This document shows, piece after piece, positions 12,101 through 24,100 of a stretch of 64,000 nt of DNA. The notes under the pieces were generated by a model. That model was not told the origin of the DNA. It saw nothing but the letters and a program-made list of their open reading frames with translations, and searched no databases. Within the stretch, counting starts at the first letter, position 1. Each line of letters begins with the position of its first letter. Where the stretch lies: positions 62,001-126,000 of the forward strand of contig VLTN01000070.1 in the NCBI GenBank assembly GCA_008330645.1. Reading direction: 5' to 3'. The translations under genes and the position numbers were made by a program. Origin of the DNA: Cafeteria roenbergensis. Its lineage: Eukaryota > Sar > Bigyra > Bicosoecida > Cafeteriaceae.

Positions 12101-12281
12101 GCGGAAACAAGGACGGCAGCAAGCGCACTTGCTTCGGCGCCGCGGTTTTGGTCGGCGTGGCGGCGTCGGCCGCAGCCGCGGCCATCACGGTGTCCCGGCC
12201 CTGCCAGCCACTGTCCGAGAAGGTCAGATCAGGGGCCGGCGTCCCCGGCAGCGCCCCTGGCTGTTCCGGTTGGTGGCTCAT
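6881..12281 (-). CDS. TTLL-family tubulin ligase (polyglutamylase-like)
   Basis: Two exons, 12281-12041 and 11577-6881, giving about 1,645 residues. Exon 1 ends in phase 1 before GTGAGA and exon 2 resumes after CTCCCAG in matching phase. Exon 1 holds LLPSLFPHRKPVVFF, matching the entry strand of TTLL4/5-type ligases. Exon 2 carries the core: HWPGSWGLGRKDRLSRN, IFKPPALSCGKGI (nucleotide-binding Lys), GGRKFDLRLYVLVTS, HLTNYSVN (about 313) and LIEVNVSPSL (about 413). These are the ATP-grasp residues of enzymes that add glutamate to tubulin tails on axonemal microtubules. The domain ends near residue 440; the remaining 1,200 residues are low complexity with an Asp run (about 880-905) and Ala-rich repeats. 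Polyglutamylase rather than monoglycylase or tyrosine ligase is the better fit, but specificity is inferred. The start at 12281 is chosen because upstream ATGs run into the divergent gene. Confidence 0.88.
9106..9180. repeat. (CGT/ACG)n trinucleotide repeat coding poly-Asp
   Basis: About 25 nearly perfect GTC/GAC units within the TTLL gene, read on the minus strand as an Asp run followed by Glu/Asp. It is the longest pure microsatellite in the window. Confidence 0.95.
9766..9870. repeat. Ala-coding minisatellite
   Basis: Tandem imperfect units built from CAGCGGCAGCGGCGGCAGTGG (21 bases, one reading), coding Ala/Thr-rich sequence on the minus strand within the TTLL C-terminal region. Confidence 0.85.
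11602..11735. repeat. Low-complexity G run and purine repeats in TTLL intron
   Basis: A 14-base G run (11602-11615) and (GA)n/(GAGACC)n repeats (about 11663-11731) fill much of the 463-bp TTLL intron (11578-12040). On the coding strand they form a pyrimidine-rich stretch ahead of the acceptor, which supports the intron call. Confidence 0.8.
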
Positions 12282-12453
12282 CGGCAGTTTGACAACCAAA
12301 CGAGCGCCAACATCTTTGCGCGGAGCAAGCATGGGCAGCACTCGCGCGCCATCTGCAACTTGGCAGACAGTTGCTGGAGCACAGCAGCACAGGAAACCAT
12401 TCTCCTGGACCACGGGTGGCTGCCGCAGGGACCCGCAGCTTTTGTCGCGGCCC
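12282..12453. promoter_or_regulatory. Divergent promoter, TTLL (-) / vWA protein (+)
   Basis: Only 172 bp separate the two proposed start codons, so both promoters and 5' leaders must lie here or overlap the neighbouring gene. No TATA box or other core element is recognised; the call rests on gene arrangement. Confidence 0.5.
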
Positions 12454-15400
12454 ATGCGCGCGGTAGTGGCGTGGGCGGCGCTGGGCGCGCTCTCCGCCGC
12501 AGCTGCAGCGTTGTCCGAGCCGGACTGCCAAGTGCTTGGCATCGACATTGCCTTTGCAATCGACGCCTCCAAAAGCATGAGCGCACAGGAAGTTGTGGAC
12601 AGCATCCTGTTCGTGAACCAGACGGCCGGCAGCCTCCGACTGGGTCCGCGGTAAGATTCTGCGCGCTCCCCGCGCTCGCTGCCCTGGCCTTTTCTTTGGG
12701 GCGCGGGTGTCTGCGCTTCCCACCCGTCGTTTCTCCCCCGCTGCCCCCTCGTGCTCCCCCCGCCCCGCGCTGGGCCGCAGGCAAATTGACGCGCGCGTTG
12801 GCGTTCTGTTTTTCGCCGGGGACGTGATCGAGGAGCAGACGATGCTGTTCTCTGTCATTGAGAATGTCACTGCAGCGCAGTGGCAGGAGCAGCTCACGCA
12901 GCGAACGGTGCCCCTCGGTGAGTCACGGGTACTGTCTGGCAGTGCACCAGAGCCCACAGTGCGCGCGTCGCCGTGGCTGCGCTTCGGGCCAGCCCAGCGC
13001 CGCCCGCCAGGCAGCGGCCTTCTGCTCCGCAGCGCGCCGCTTCGACACGCGCTCTCGACTTTCGCTCCCGCGGCCGATGCGGCCCCCATGCGGCGCGGCG
13101 CAGAATATGGAACCGACTTTTCCTTCCCGCTCACCTACATGGCGGACGTGCTGTTCGACCCCGCAAATGGGGCGCGGCCGCGCCGGCTTGCGATTCCGCG
13201 GGTTGCAGTCGTCATCACCGACGGTCAGTCGGCCAGCGCGGCCGCTCGCCAGCGGATCCCCGCAGCCCGGGACAAGCTGCTTGACCAGGGCGCGATAATC
13301 TACGCGGTTGGGGTGGGCTCGGGGGTGCGGTTTTCGGACCTGGAGCTGATGGCAAACGACACGTCTCGCGCCCTCATGCTCGAGGACTTTCAAGACCTCT
13401 TTGACGGCCTGAGCTACAACCTGACCCACTCCGCTGCTTGCAACAACCCCGTCTTCATCGTCGACGACGACTTCGACGACCCCGATCGCTTCGAGGACGA
13501 CGACAACGTGGCCCCGGGGTCGGACAACGACGACCCCAATCCTGCCCCGTCCGTGGCAAACCACTCCACCAGAGTTGTGGCCATCGACGTGTTCCCGCGC
13601 GAGGGCCCGCTGTGCGTTTCGTTTGCGGGCCAGCGCGGTGCCATGAAGGGGTTTCTCTCCTTCGACTGGCCCGCCCCAAACGCCTCCTCAACGAACTCCT
13701 CCTTCTTCGTCGAGCGGGGCGGCAGCTCCGCGCTGGTGGGGGTCCACGACCCGGCGACCACCCCGACGACCTCGTCTGGCGTGGTGATGCGCGGCCCCAT
13801 GGCCACCAAGGCCCAGCAGACAGCGCAGCGGCGCAGCTGGGCGGCCGGGCGATACTTGCAGTGGCAGCGCGCCATGGACCGCTTCCGCCCATCCGACCAC
13901 TGTCCTTCTCAGCCTGCTTTCAAGCCCGCGCCCCAGTCGGCTGTGCCGCTCTACATAACTCTCCAGGCGGAGTCCGACGAAGAGTTTGACCGCATCCGCA
14001 TCACAGCGGGCCCTCTGAACGGCAGCCTGCTTGCGCCGGACTGCAACCCGCCGGCGCCCCAGCTCACCGGCACACCAAGCCACCCTAGCAACCGCACGGG
14101 CAGCGCCGTGTGCTCCGTTTGCGACCTCGTGACGCCCAATGACTGGCCGCCGCAGCCCCCCGAGGCCGCCACGCTTCCGTCAGCGGCCGGCCTTGCGGGC
14201 AGCGCGCTCCGCCTGGCCACGGTTGCGCCCTTCATCGGGATCGCCTTTTCAGTCCTCCTCATCCTGCTCCGTCTGGGCCTCATTCTGGAAGCTTGCTGCA
14301 CTGTCACAGCAGCAGCATCAACAACAGCAGCAGCAACAACAGCGTCGGCGGCAGCGTCGGCTCCCAAGGCGGGCACAGCGATGGCCGGCCGTGGCGCCAT
14401 CGCCTTCAAGCTGAAGCCCGCGTCCGGCCCGCCCGGCCCGGCCTCCGATGCGGCGCCGGCAACGGCAGAAGCCGCGGCAGCGGGAACGGATCGCGCTCCA
14501 AGCCAGGCAGCGAAACCGCTGGGATGCAGAGCCGGTTGCATTGCCGGCGCTGCAGTTGCCGCTGCGAGGATGCGACGGCCCGTCGCCAGAGCCGAGTCAG
14601 TCGCGCGTCGCGACGCCATCAGCGCAACATCCGAGTCTCGCACGCCACCAGGCGCCGCGCTGGTGGCCGGGCTGTTCATCACGGGCGCAGCGGGTGTGGT
14701 GGCAGCAGTCCTTGCTGAGACACCCTCCCGCCACGCGCCTCCGGCAGAGCTCCTTTCGTCGATCGCAAGGACCGGCGCCGCGGTGTGGCCGGCCGCCGCA
14801 GCGCTGCTGGCTGCTGCGCGGCCCACGCCGGCGCTGGCTCTGTGCGCGGCACTTGCTCCCGCTGTCTCCTTTCCGGCAGAGCTGGTGTGGCAGAGCGTGC
14901 TGAGCGACGCTCGTCTCTCGCCGCTCTTCCCCGCCGACGCGGCCGACGCCGCCACCGCATCCAGCCTGCCCGCCCAAGCAACACGGCATCTCGCCATCGC
15001 ATCGTCCTGCTTCGGAGCCCTCCTCAGCCTCTGGTGGGCGCGCCGCTTCGCGCGATCCTTCCTCGAGGCGGTCCGGCGTCGCCGGGGCCGCGCCGCCCTC
15101 GCGCGCGACGGCTGCCCTCAGCACACTGGCAGAGCCGCCCTGGCTGCGGTCAGGGGGTGCTGCGCTGTGGGGCTCACGCTCCTGGCGCCGAGGCACCTGT
15201 ACGGGCCCTGCGCCGCTGAGAGGGACTACGAGGACGTCGGCGGCGAGCCCGAGGCCCAGGCCAGCCGAGGCTGCTGCGCTGGGGTCTGCGGTTGCGGTTT
15301 CGGCGCGTGGAAGCATTCCGGCAGAGCCAAGTCGGGTGGCTCCGGCAGAGCCGAGCAGCACCGCAGCGGGGACGCCCTTGGCTTGGACCTGGCCGGCGTC

Positions 15401-17632
15401 GTCAGTCCCAGGACGGGCGGCGGCAGCGCTGGCGGCCAAGCCGGCTTCCCTGCCACTCCCGTGTCTGCAGCGTCTGTTGCGAGCAGCAGGGCGCTGCTGC
15501 GGGGCACGTCCAGAGGCGGCGCGCTGGAGCTCGCGGCACAGTCCCCGCCGGCCGGCCATAGTGCGGGTGCGGGTGCGGAGGCGGATGAAGATGCGGGTGC
15601 GGGTGCTGAGGCGGAGGCGGATGAAGGCGGGCCAGACGCGCTGGAGCTGCCAGCCGCCAGACCGGTCGCAGCAGAGGCATCGGCACGGCGGCCAGCCACG
15701 CCCGCAGCGGAAGGCGCCCCCCCCGGCAGCGGCGCCGCCGCACCAAGCGGCAGCGTGTCCCGACGGCTCAGCGGTCTCCCCACCGCCGCCTCCACGCTCG
15801 CGTCTCTCATAGCCACGCACCACGTCTGGCAGCTGTCCATGCTCCTGTACGGGCTCGAGGCGGCCCTGCCGGGGGCGCCCCAGCACGGCATCGTCTCGGG
15901 CCTGCTGGGCCTCGCGGCGCTGCAGACCCTCTCACCGGCTCTATTCTTCGCGTACGCGCTGTCGCTGCTGGTGGCCAACCGGGTCGACCAGGTTTGGATT
16001 CTCGCAAACTTCCCCGGGCAGGGCTCTGCAGAGCTGGCAGAGCTGGAAGCCGCAGGGGCCCCCGGGCTGGTCCCCGGAGGGCCCGGCATCGGGCCCTCGG
16101 ATGAGTGGCAGCAGGCGCTGCTGACCGTCGCGATGGTGTGTGCCTGCCTTCGAGGAGTGGCCACCCCGCTGGCTATGGTATCCGCCTTCATGCTGGGACA
16201 GATGGCCTGTCACCGCGGCCGGCGCGTCGGCTGGAGGCGGGCGGCGGCGGCGGCAGCGGGTTCCGGCGGCTCCGCGGCCGCGACAGCCGTTGCGGCATGC
16301 GTGGGGCCCTGCTCGTTCGAGCGCCCACTGCAGACCCCCGCACACTGCGGCATGTGGTGGTCGCTGGGGCGGACCGGGGCCCTGGGCAGAGCCGCAGCTC
16401 TGCTGAGCCCAGTGGCCCCGGCTACGGGGCGAGAGCGGGAGGCCTGGGCGGCCGACGAGGTCCGCGACCCGGACCTGGTGCTGCGAAGGGCAACATCGAC
16501 CGCCGCTGGTGACGAGGCACGGGCGGGGGCGGCCGACGGTCCTGTCGAGGCCGCGTCGCTGAACGGCTCTGCCGGCGGGAAGCCGGCTCTGCTGGGCATG
16601 CCAGCGACGAAGCGAGCCGGCGCAGGGCAGGCCGCCGGCCCGGCGTCGTCCGCACCGGGGCCGAGGAGCCGGTCCGCCCTTGTGCGTGACGCGGGCTGGA
16701 GCGGGGACGTGGCGGCGGGCTGCGTGGCCGGGGCGGGGTCGAGCGCTGCGCTGTTCTGGCTGCCGTTCCTGGCAGCAGCGGTCGGGGCGCTGTTCGTAGC
16801 CTCCCTGCAGGGGGCGTCTGGCTACGCGCACCACGACGTGCAGGAGCCGTGCAGGCTGGAGGCGTGGAGGGCGGAGCAAGGCAACGCCTCCGGTCACGAC
16901 TCTGTGCAGGGCTTGGAGGCGGCGGGCGTTCAGCTCGGCGCGGCCGACGCGTGGGAGCCGCCGCCGCTCTGGCAGCCCGCCGCCCACCCGCCCGCGGCAG
17001 CTGCCGTCGGCCTGGCTGCCGCAGCCGTGGCCTCGCTGGCGGGCACGCTGCCGCAGCTGATGGCGGGAGCGGCCGCCGCCGCCGCCGCCGCCGCTTCGCT
17101 TGTGGCATGGGGCGGCGTCGTGGCCGCCAGCGAGGGGGGCGCGTCGTTCGCGGGTCAGCTGATGGAAGGATCTGCGGTGACGGCCCGCGGATTGGCGCTG
17201 TTCCTCGCCCTGTCGGCGTGTGTGCTGCTGCTGGCTCGGGCGCTCATGGCAGGGCTGGCGGTCGCGGCGCTGCTGGCGGACAGCCTGAGGGCGAGGCTGC
17301 GAGACAGAGCCAGCGCCAAGGACGCGGCGCCGGTGGAAGAGTGGGGGGCTGCGCGGTCACGAAGCCGGCGCGCTCTGGGGCTGCGGCGGCCGGCGGCGGC
17401 CAGCGGGGCGGCAGCGCCCCCACCGCACGAGCGGGCGGGCGTGCCGCGAGGGGCGCAGGCCAGGAGCACGCGCTTCGGGTTCGCGGCCGTGCAGGTGGTG
17501 GCCGACGACATTGGCGGGGAGACGGACGACGGGCCGGGCGAGAAGCGCGTCAGGGCGGTGTCGAGGCGCGCGGTGGGGAGCGCGAGCGCTGCGGCAGCGA
17601 TGCGCGAGAACCCGCTTGCCGGGTTGCAGTGA
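12454..17632 (+). CDS. vWA-domain polytopic membrane protein
   Basis: Exons 12454-12650, 12781-12917, 13104-17632, about 1,620 residues. A signal peptide (MRAVVAWAALGALSAAAAA) precedes a von Willebrand factor A domain (about residues 28-230) with the metal-site motif DASKS (37-41) and a downstream VVITDGQS. Such domains bind protein ligands through a divalent cation. Many N-glycosylation sequons and an acidic stretch (VDDDFDDPDRFEDDD) follow on the presumed outside face. A first membrane segment lies at about residues 475-505 (FIGIAFSVLLILLRLGLI), and about eight more hydrophobic segments reach to the C-terminus, separated by low-complexity loops. The second intron (186 nt) is stop-free and in frame; it is called because removing it gives TVPLEYGTDFSFPL, a normal vWA continuation. 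I recognise no named orthologue; a surface receptor or sensor is a guess. Confidence 0.72.
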
Positions 17633-19121
17633 CCTTTCCTTCTTTTATTTTGCCTCAGTATTTATTGCTCGTCCAAGCGCGCGCGCTGCAATGCGAGTGC
17701 GTTTGCGCGTGCGGAGCGCTGGCTGTGGGAGTGTGGCCTGCCTTGCGGACCTTCCTATGTCCCGCTTGCCAGCAATGTGCCCCGACCTTGCCATGGCGGT
17801 CGCACCTGCGCCGCTCCGCCGCGGCATCGCAAGCCTAACACCTGCTCCCGAACCACGCCTCATGCTTCCATCCGCGGTATGCCCTGGGGTGCGCGCCGTG
17901 GCGCGAGAACGGGGTGAGCGACGACGCCCGCGAACGGGCTCTGCCGGCGCTGGGCAAGTCAGTCGCCGGCAGCCCGCTCGCCACTTGGCGGGCTGCGCCG
18001 TCCGAGGCTGATCGAGCGGTGAGATTCGCTGCCTCCCTGCGCCCGCGCAAATCGGGCCGGGACGTGGGCGCGCGCGCCGGGCGGCAGCGAAGGCCAGGCA
18101 ACAAGCCTCGCCGGAGTCGGCCGGCGATGCACTGTTTGAACCGGCGCCGGCAAAGCTGCGCGCTCTGTGCCGGGAGCCGCCGCCAACCGGGCTGACGCGG
18201 TGGCCCCCGCAAAGCTGTTCTGGCCGCCCAGCGCAAGCGGAAAGCGCGACGCGGGCCCGGCGCGAGGGCGTGCGGGCTGCGCGGTTGGGCGCCGGCGGCG
18301 GGGGCAGATCAGCGCAAAGCTGCCGCGTCGATGGGCTGACTGTGCCCGCGCGCGACCCGCCTCCCGCGCTCCGTCGGCCCTGCCGGCAGTGGGAGACCCT
18401 GCCCGACCTTTGCATTGCCCCCGCGGCGTTGGGCCAGCTCACCCCCCCCGCCCAGCGAGCACGCTTTTTCCGCGGGGCCGAGCCGCGGCTCCCGGCGGGG
18501 TGCCCCTTTCGCCTGCGCACAAGGCGCTTGCGATTGCAGCCGGCCGCTGGCTGGGCCTGCAGACCTGCCGCAGCAGCAGCGCGGACCCTGCGGCAGCTGC
18601 CCGCATCGCGGCAACGCTTCTGGGCTGGGGCCCGGGCCGCCGCGGGGCTCCGAATCCGGCGCGAGCTCGCGCGGCACACGGCCTCCGGCCGCCCGCAGCC
18701 CGCAAGCACCACACTTGGCGCCGCGCGCCCGCGCGACAGGGCCGGCTGCCGGGTTCTCTGGCCAACCGTTCTCTCCCCCCCGCGCCCACCGCCCTTCCGG
18801 GTTCGCCCCCTGATTGCGCCTCAAGGGCGCGCGGTGCCAGCGCGCCGGCGAGCAGCAGCGCGACCAGCGGCCCATCGCGCGCGTCCGCGCTTTGCGACAC
18901 CGCCCCCCGCAACCTCAACACGCCCGTTCTACCCCGTCGGTGGCGCGCCCTCCCTTTTTTTGCACAGGAGGATCCCGCGCGTCGGCAAGCACCCCGCCAC
19001 GCTCTGCGAGAACAACGCGGCGCCGCCCGCGCACAAGGCGAGAGCGCCACCGACAGCTGCGCGCCGGGCTCGCTAGCCCGCCCCGTCCGAAGCCTGCCGC
19101 GGATCCGGCCGCCCGTTCGGA
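17633..19121. other. 1.5-kb intergenic region
   Basis: No supported coding gene is seen. Open frames on both strands are Arg/Ala/Pro-rich without motifs, as expected by chance at this GC content. A T-rich tract followed by GCACAG at about 18951-18967 resembles a splice acceptor, so a 5' untranslated intron of the downstream CHD gene is possible. Confidence 0.4.
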
Positions 19122-21164
19122 ATGGAAGCTTCGCTTGCGGAAGCCATGCAGCTCACCGAGCAACCGGAGGAGGACGCCGCCGCAGATCAGGCCGCGGCCG
19201 CCGCCAAGGTGTTCGAGTCCTCGCGCGGCCGCCGCGTGACGCGCGTCGACTACGGCGTCGACCTGCAGGACACCGACGACGACATGCTCGCCAGCGACGA
19301 CGACGAGGAGGAGGACCCGGACGCCGAGCCGAGCGACTCGGACGACGACCCCCCCGCCCGTCTCGAGTCGATCATCGCCCGCAAGCCCCTCGACAAGGCC
19401 ACCCTGGCCGAGCTGGAGGCCGCGGGGGAGGTCAAGGAGGACGGCCAGCGGTACCAGTATCTCTGCAAGTTCGCCGACTTTTCATTCCTGCACTGCGACT
19501 GGCTGACCTTCGACGGAATCATCTCCCTCTGCCAGCAAACGGGGGCGTCCATCTACCACTCCGCGGGCCGCGCCCGCCGGACCATCCGGAAGTTCAATGC
19601 CGAGTGGGAGGCCACTCACGCCGACCCCGACGCCGTGGACGAGGACGACTTCATCGACCCCAGCTTCACCACGGCGGAGCGCGTCCTCGGCGAAAAGATC
19701 GTCCGGCGCGTCAGGGACGGCAAGGTGTACCGCCAGCACGCCTTCCTCGTCAAGTGGGAGACGCTCTCCTACGCGCAGAGCACATGGGAACTCGAGCCGG
19801 ACGTCGGCGACGCGGCCCTCATCGCCAGGTACCGACGCCAGGCCCGCCCCCCGCCGCACGCCAAGCTCGACCCCACGCGCCGCCTGGTCGGGACCAAGCT
19901 CGACGGCGGGCTGTTCATGCCCACCGAGGAGGAGGCTAAGCTGGCTGCGGAGCTGGGCGACCAGCGCGTCGTCGGCGTGATCCGGTACCCCCACCGGCCC
20001 CGTGCCGGCGTCGTGCAGCGGGGCGGCTCCTTCACGGGGCGCCTGCCCCCGCAGCTGGACGCGGACATCCGCCAGGTGGCCGCCACGGCCGGGCGCGAGC
20101 TGGCCGAGATCGAGGGCGCGAGCCGCACCGGCCCCGCTTCCGCCCGCAACTGGGCGCGGTTTCACACGCCAATCAGCACCGTGGCGGACCTGCCGCACCG
20201 CGGAACGCTCCTCCGGTTCGCCGTGCTGGAGGCCAGGCGGGCGGTGGGCGCCACGCGGTCAGCGGTGGCACTCGCCTGCCGAATCCACCCGGACGAGTTC
20301 GTGGCATGGTGCGAGGGGCGGGGACCCCTCAGCGACGAGGACGAGCGCAGGCTGAAGCGCTGGCTCGTGGGCCCGCTCACCGACGCGGAGCGCAAGGCCC
20401 TCGAGCAGGAGATCAAGGACGCGGGCGGCGACGGAGCCATGGAGGACGCTGATGCTGACGCGGACGCGGACGCTGATCCGGCCAACAAGGGCGAGGCCAG
20501 GGCCGATGCCGATGCCGATACCGGGAGCGGGAGCGGGGCCGGGGACGGCGGGGCAAACGGGTCCTCTGGGACCAAGGCGTCAGCTGACGCGGAGCGCCTG
20601 GCCGACGCCCGCCAGCGCATGCGCGGCGCGCTGCCCGGCCACTTGGCAGACTTTCGCGACGACATCAGATTCGCGCCCGCAGACCCGGACGCGGTGTGGC
20701 TGATGACGCGGGCGCACGCGCTGCGCCGTGTCAAGGCGGGCATCCACCCGCCGCTGGACGGCTCGGCCCCCGGCTTCGCGACAGCGTCGCTCATGCACAG
20801 CGGGGGCGCGCCGGACGCGCCGTCCAGCGCCATGCGCCAGCGCCGCTCTGCCGAGGACGAGGTCAAGCGGGCAGCCGGCGTGCGCGGGCTGCGGCCCTTC
20901 GCAGCGCGGCGCCTGTCGCTGTGGGCCGGCCGCGTGGACGAGTCGGATCTGGCCGGCGGGGAGAGCGACGGCGAGAAGGAGAACACCCGCGTGGTGGACG
21001 AGACCAGCGTGGGGCGGGGCAGGGGCCGCGGGAGGGGGCGCGGTCGCGGCCGGCCCAAGACCAGAGGGAGGGGGCGGGGCCGCGGCAGGGGCCGTGGACG
21101 GGGCCGCGGCCGGGCGCAGGCGGAGGACGACGAGGAGTTTGGGGCAAACGACCTGGAGGAGGAG

Positions 21165-21195
<31 letters not shown>

Positions 21196-24100
21196 AAGAC
21201 GACGACGACGACGACGCTGCCGCCACGTTGGACGACGAGGGGCTCATTGACCAGGACTCCGCCATCGAGTCCGACGGCGAGGACGTTGACGCCGAGGACG
21301 AGGACGACGACGGCGAAGGCGGCGGCCTCATCGTGACGGGCGCGTCGGCCGAGGACAGGGCCACTGCCCGCGCCGCCCGCGCCGCCCGCCGCCAAGTCAT
21401 CCTCGCCTACCGCGCAGAGGCCCGCGGCTGGATCCAGCAGTACTCGCACTACGCCCAGCCCGTCGCCCACCACATGCGGACCTGCCACGAGCCGTCGGTG
21501 GTCAGCCTGCAAGGCCACATCGCCTCGGCCCGCAACCCCGTCATCGCCTCCATCGCCGAGCAGGTGGCCGCGGCGCCCAACCCCGGCGCGGCCACCGCCG
21601 TGCGGGAGCGCCTTCGCCTCCACCTCCTCCAGACCACGCACGCTGCCGTGGCCCAGCTGGTTGCGGCGGTGGTGGGCTCCTTCGCGAAGGACGCCGCCGG
21701 CCGCCCGTCCAGCCAGGCGTGCTCTCTCCTCATCATCGCCGCCCTCACCGGGCTGGCCAGCCGCCCCGCCGTCAGCGACCTCCTGCCCTCCACCGACGCG
21801 GTCCTCGAGCGCTTCATCGTCCCCACGCCCGAGCAGGTGGCAGAGTGCACAGCCGCTTGCGGGGGCGACCCAGCCCGCGGCCTGCTCGAGGCAAAGACCC
21901 GCATCCTGCAGGCGCAGCCGCCCCTGGACCAGACGGCGGCAGCGCAGGCCCTCACGCTGGGCGCTTGCCTGGCCGTGGCCCTGCAGCGCCTCGTGGCGGC
22001 GGAGGCGGCTGCCACCCCGGCAGGCCCCGCCGTGGACCGTGCGGCCGCCAGGGCTCGTGCCGCCGCAGCGGCGGCCGTGAAGGCGGAGGCAGCGGTCCCT
22101 CAGGTGGGCAACTCCCTCGCCCGCGCCCGCGCCGCCGCCTCGATCATCGCGTCAGACACCTTTGCTCTCGTGCCGCGCGGCGCGGCCCCGGCTGCCTTGC
22201 AGGGGCTGTTCGACGACCTGCCGGCTGACGGCAACGCCACCGACGCCACAGTCGACACCACCGCGGCCAAGCCTCTGACGACGGCCGCGTCGTCGTCCGG
22301 CGCGGCGGCCGCCGGGGCGGCCAGTGAAGCCCTCGTCGGGCCTCAGCCGCCTCCCGGCCCGCTCGCGACGGGGTGCGACGCCAGCCGCTGGTACCACCGG
22401 CTGCGCCGCGCGGCAGAGCTGGGCGCTGCGGAGCGGCGCGCGCGGCTCGAGGCGGAGGCGATCTCCAAGGACTCGAGCATGACAGCCACCGCTGATGTGC
22501 CGGAGACCGGCCCCGCGGCAGACGCCGCTGCGGTCACCGCGCTCGTGACGCAGTCCACTTCGTCTCCCAGGCGCGTGGCTCTGCCGGGAACGCAGTCCAG
22601 CACCACCCCTGCCTCGCAGCCCCGGGCGCCCGCCCGCACCACCGCCAGCAAGAGGGCCGCCATGGCCGCGCGCTTGGCACGCATCCGCGGCTCTGCCCGC
22701 AAGATCCGAGCGCTTGCCGTGGCGTGGCGCGCCTGGATCGTGAGGGAGGAGTACCTGCGGGACCTGTGGCGCTTCCACCGCGCCGCCAAGGCGACTGGAA
22801 GGATCCCTCCGCTCAACCAGACGCCCGTGCTGGCGCTGGGAGCCCCGGCGTACGTGCACGTGGGCGACGACGCCCCTGCCGATGCGGCCGGCGCCGCCAC
22901 TCCCTCCGAGAAGGGCGGCGCCGGCTCGGCCGCGGCCGGGTCCTCGAGCAGTAGCAGCAGCAGCAGCAGCAGCAGCGCTGAGGGCGCTGCAACGCCCGGC
23001 GGCAGCGGCTCCGCAGGCGCCAACGGCGCTGCAGGTGGCCCGTCGAGCGGCCAGTCGGGCCCCCGCAAGCCCAGGCGCGTGCCGGAGGGCGAGGCGCCCG
23101 AGGCGGCGTGGGCGCTGCGCGTGACGGCGCAGCTCGTGCGTCAGTCGCTGGACCGAGGCGCCGCTGACAGGCGTGCGGACGAGGCCGAGGCTGGCGAGGA
23201 CGTGGCTCTGCCGCCGCGCTTCGCCGTGGCGGACGTCAATCGGGTGTTTGAGGCCGCGGAGGCCGGCCAGCCGCTGTCGCTGGAGGTGGTGGTGGGTGAG
23301 AGCCACGCCGCGTTCCTGCGCCAGCGGGAGCAGCAAGACCTTGACCGGTGCCGGCAGCAGCAGCAGCGCGCCGCGGCGAGGCGTATCGCCATGGGCAAGC
23401 CTGGAGGCGCGACGGGGGCGCTCGCCGGTATGGAAGGCTCGACGGACGAGGCAGGCGCAGCTGGTGGGGGCACCCCCGGCAAGGCCGACGATGACAATGA
23501 CGACGATGATGACGACGACGATGACGATGAAGACGACGACGACGACGACGATGACGAGGAGCCGCCCACCCCCGCCTCCACGCCAGCGCCGGGCACCACC
23601 CCCACCCCGTCGTCGTCATCCTCCTCCTCCTCCTCCGCCGCCGCCGCCGCCGCCTCCTCGGCCGCAGAGTCTGGCGCTGCGGCCAAGGCCGCCCCCGCCG
23701 CCACGCCCGCAGGCAAGCGCACCGGGCGCCGCGGCGGGCGCCGCCGCCGCCTCCCTGAACCGGCCGACCGCCGGGAGCTGAAGCGGGGGCTGCACCGCGC
23801 GGGCCGCCTGGCCGTGCTGGCCGACAAGCTTGAGGCCTTTGTTCGCTCGGCAGAGCAGCGCGCAGTGGGCGACGTGGTGGCAGAGCTGTCGCTCAGCGAG
23901 CGCGCCTGCCGCGGGGACCTGACCGTGGTGCCCTCGTCCTTGATGGGGGCGGGGGTGCGGCACGTCTGGCTCGGCGGCCGGTGGGTGCGGCGGGGACTGG
24001 CCCGCAGCGTGTTCACGCAGCACGTGGGTGGGCTGCGCCCGTCGGAGCGCGACGCCGCGTTCAGGTCGTACGCCGCGCTGTGCGACGCCACAGGCGGCGG

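Noticed and set aside
18167-19939. 590-codon plus-strand frame overlapping the CHD start
   Set aside because: Pro/Arg/Ala-rich without motifs and out of frame with the chromodomains it overlaps.
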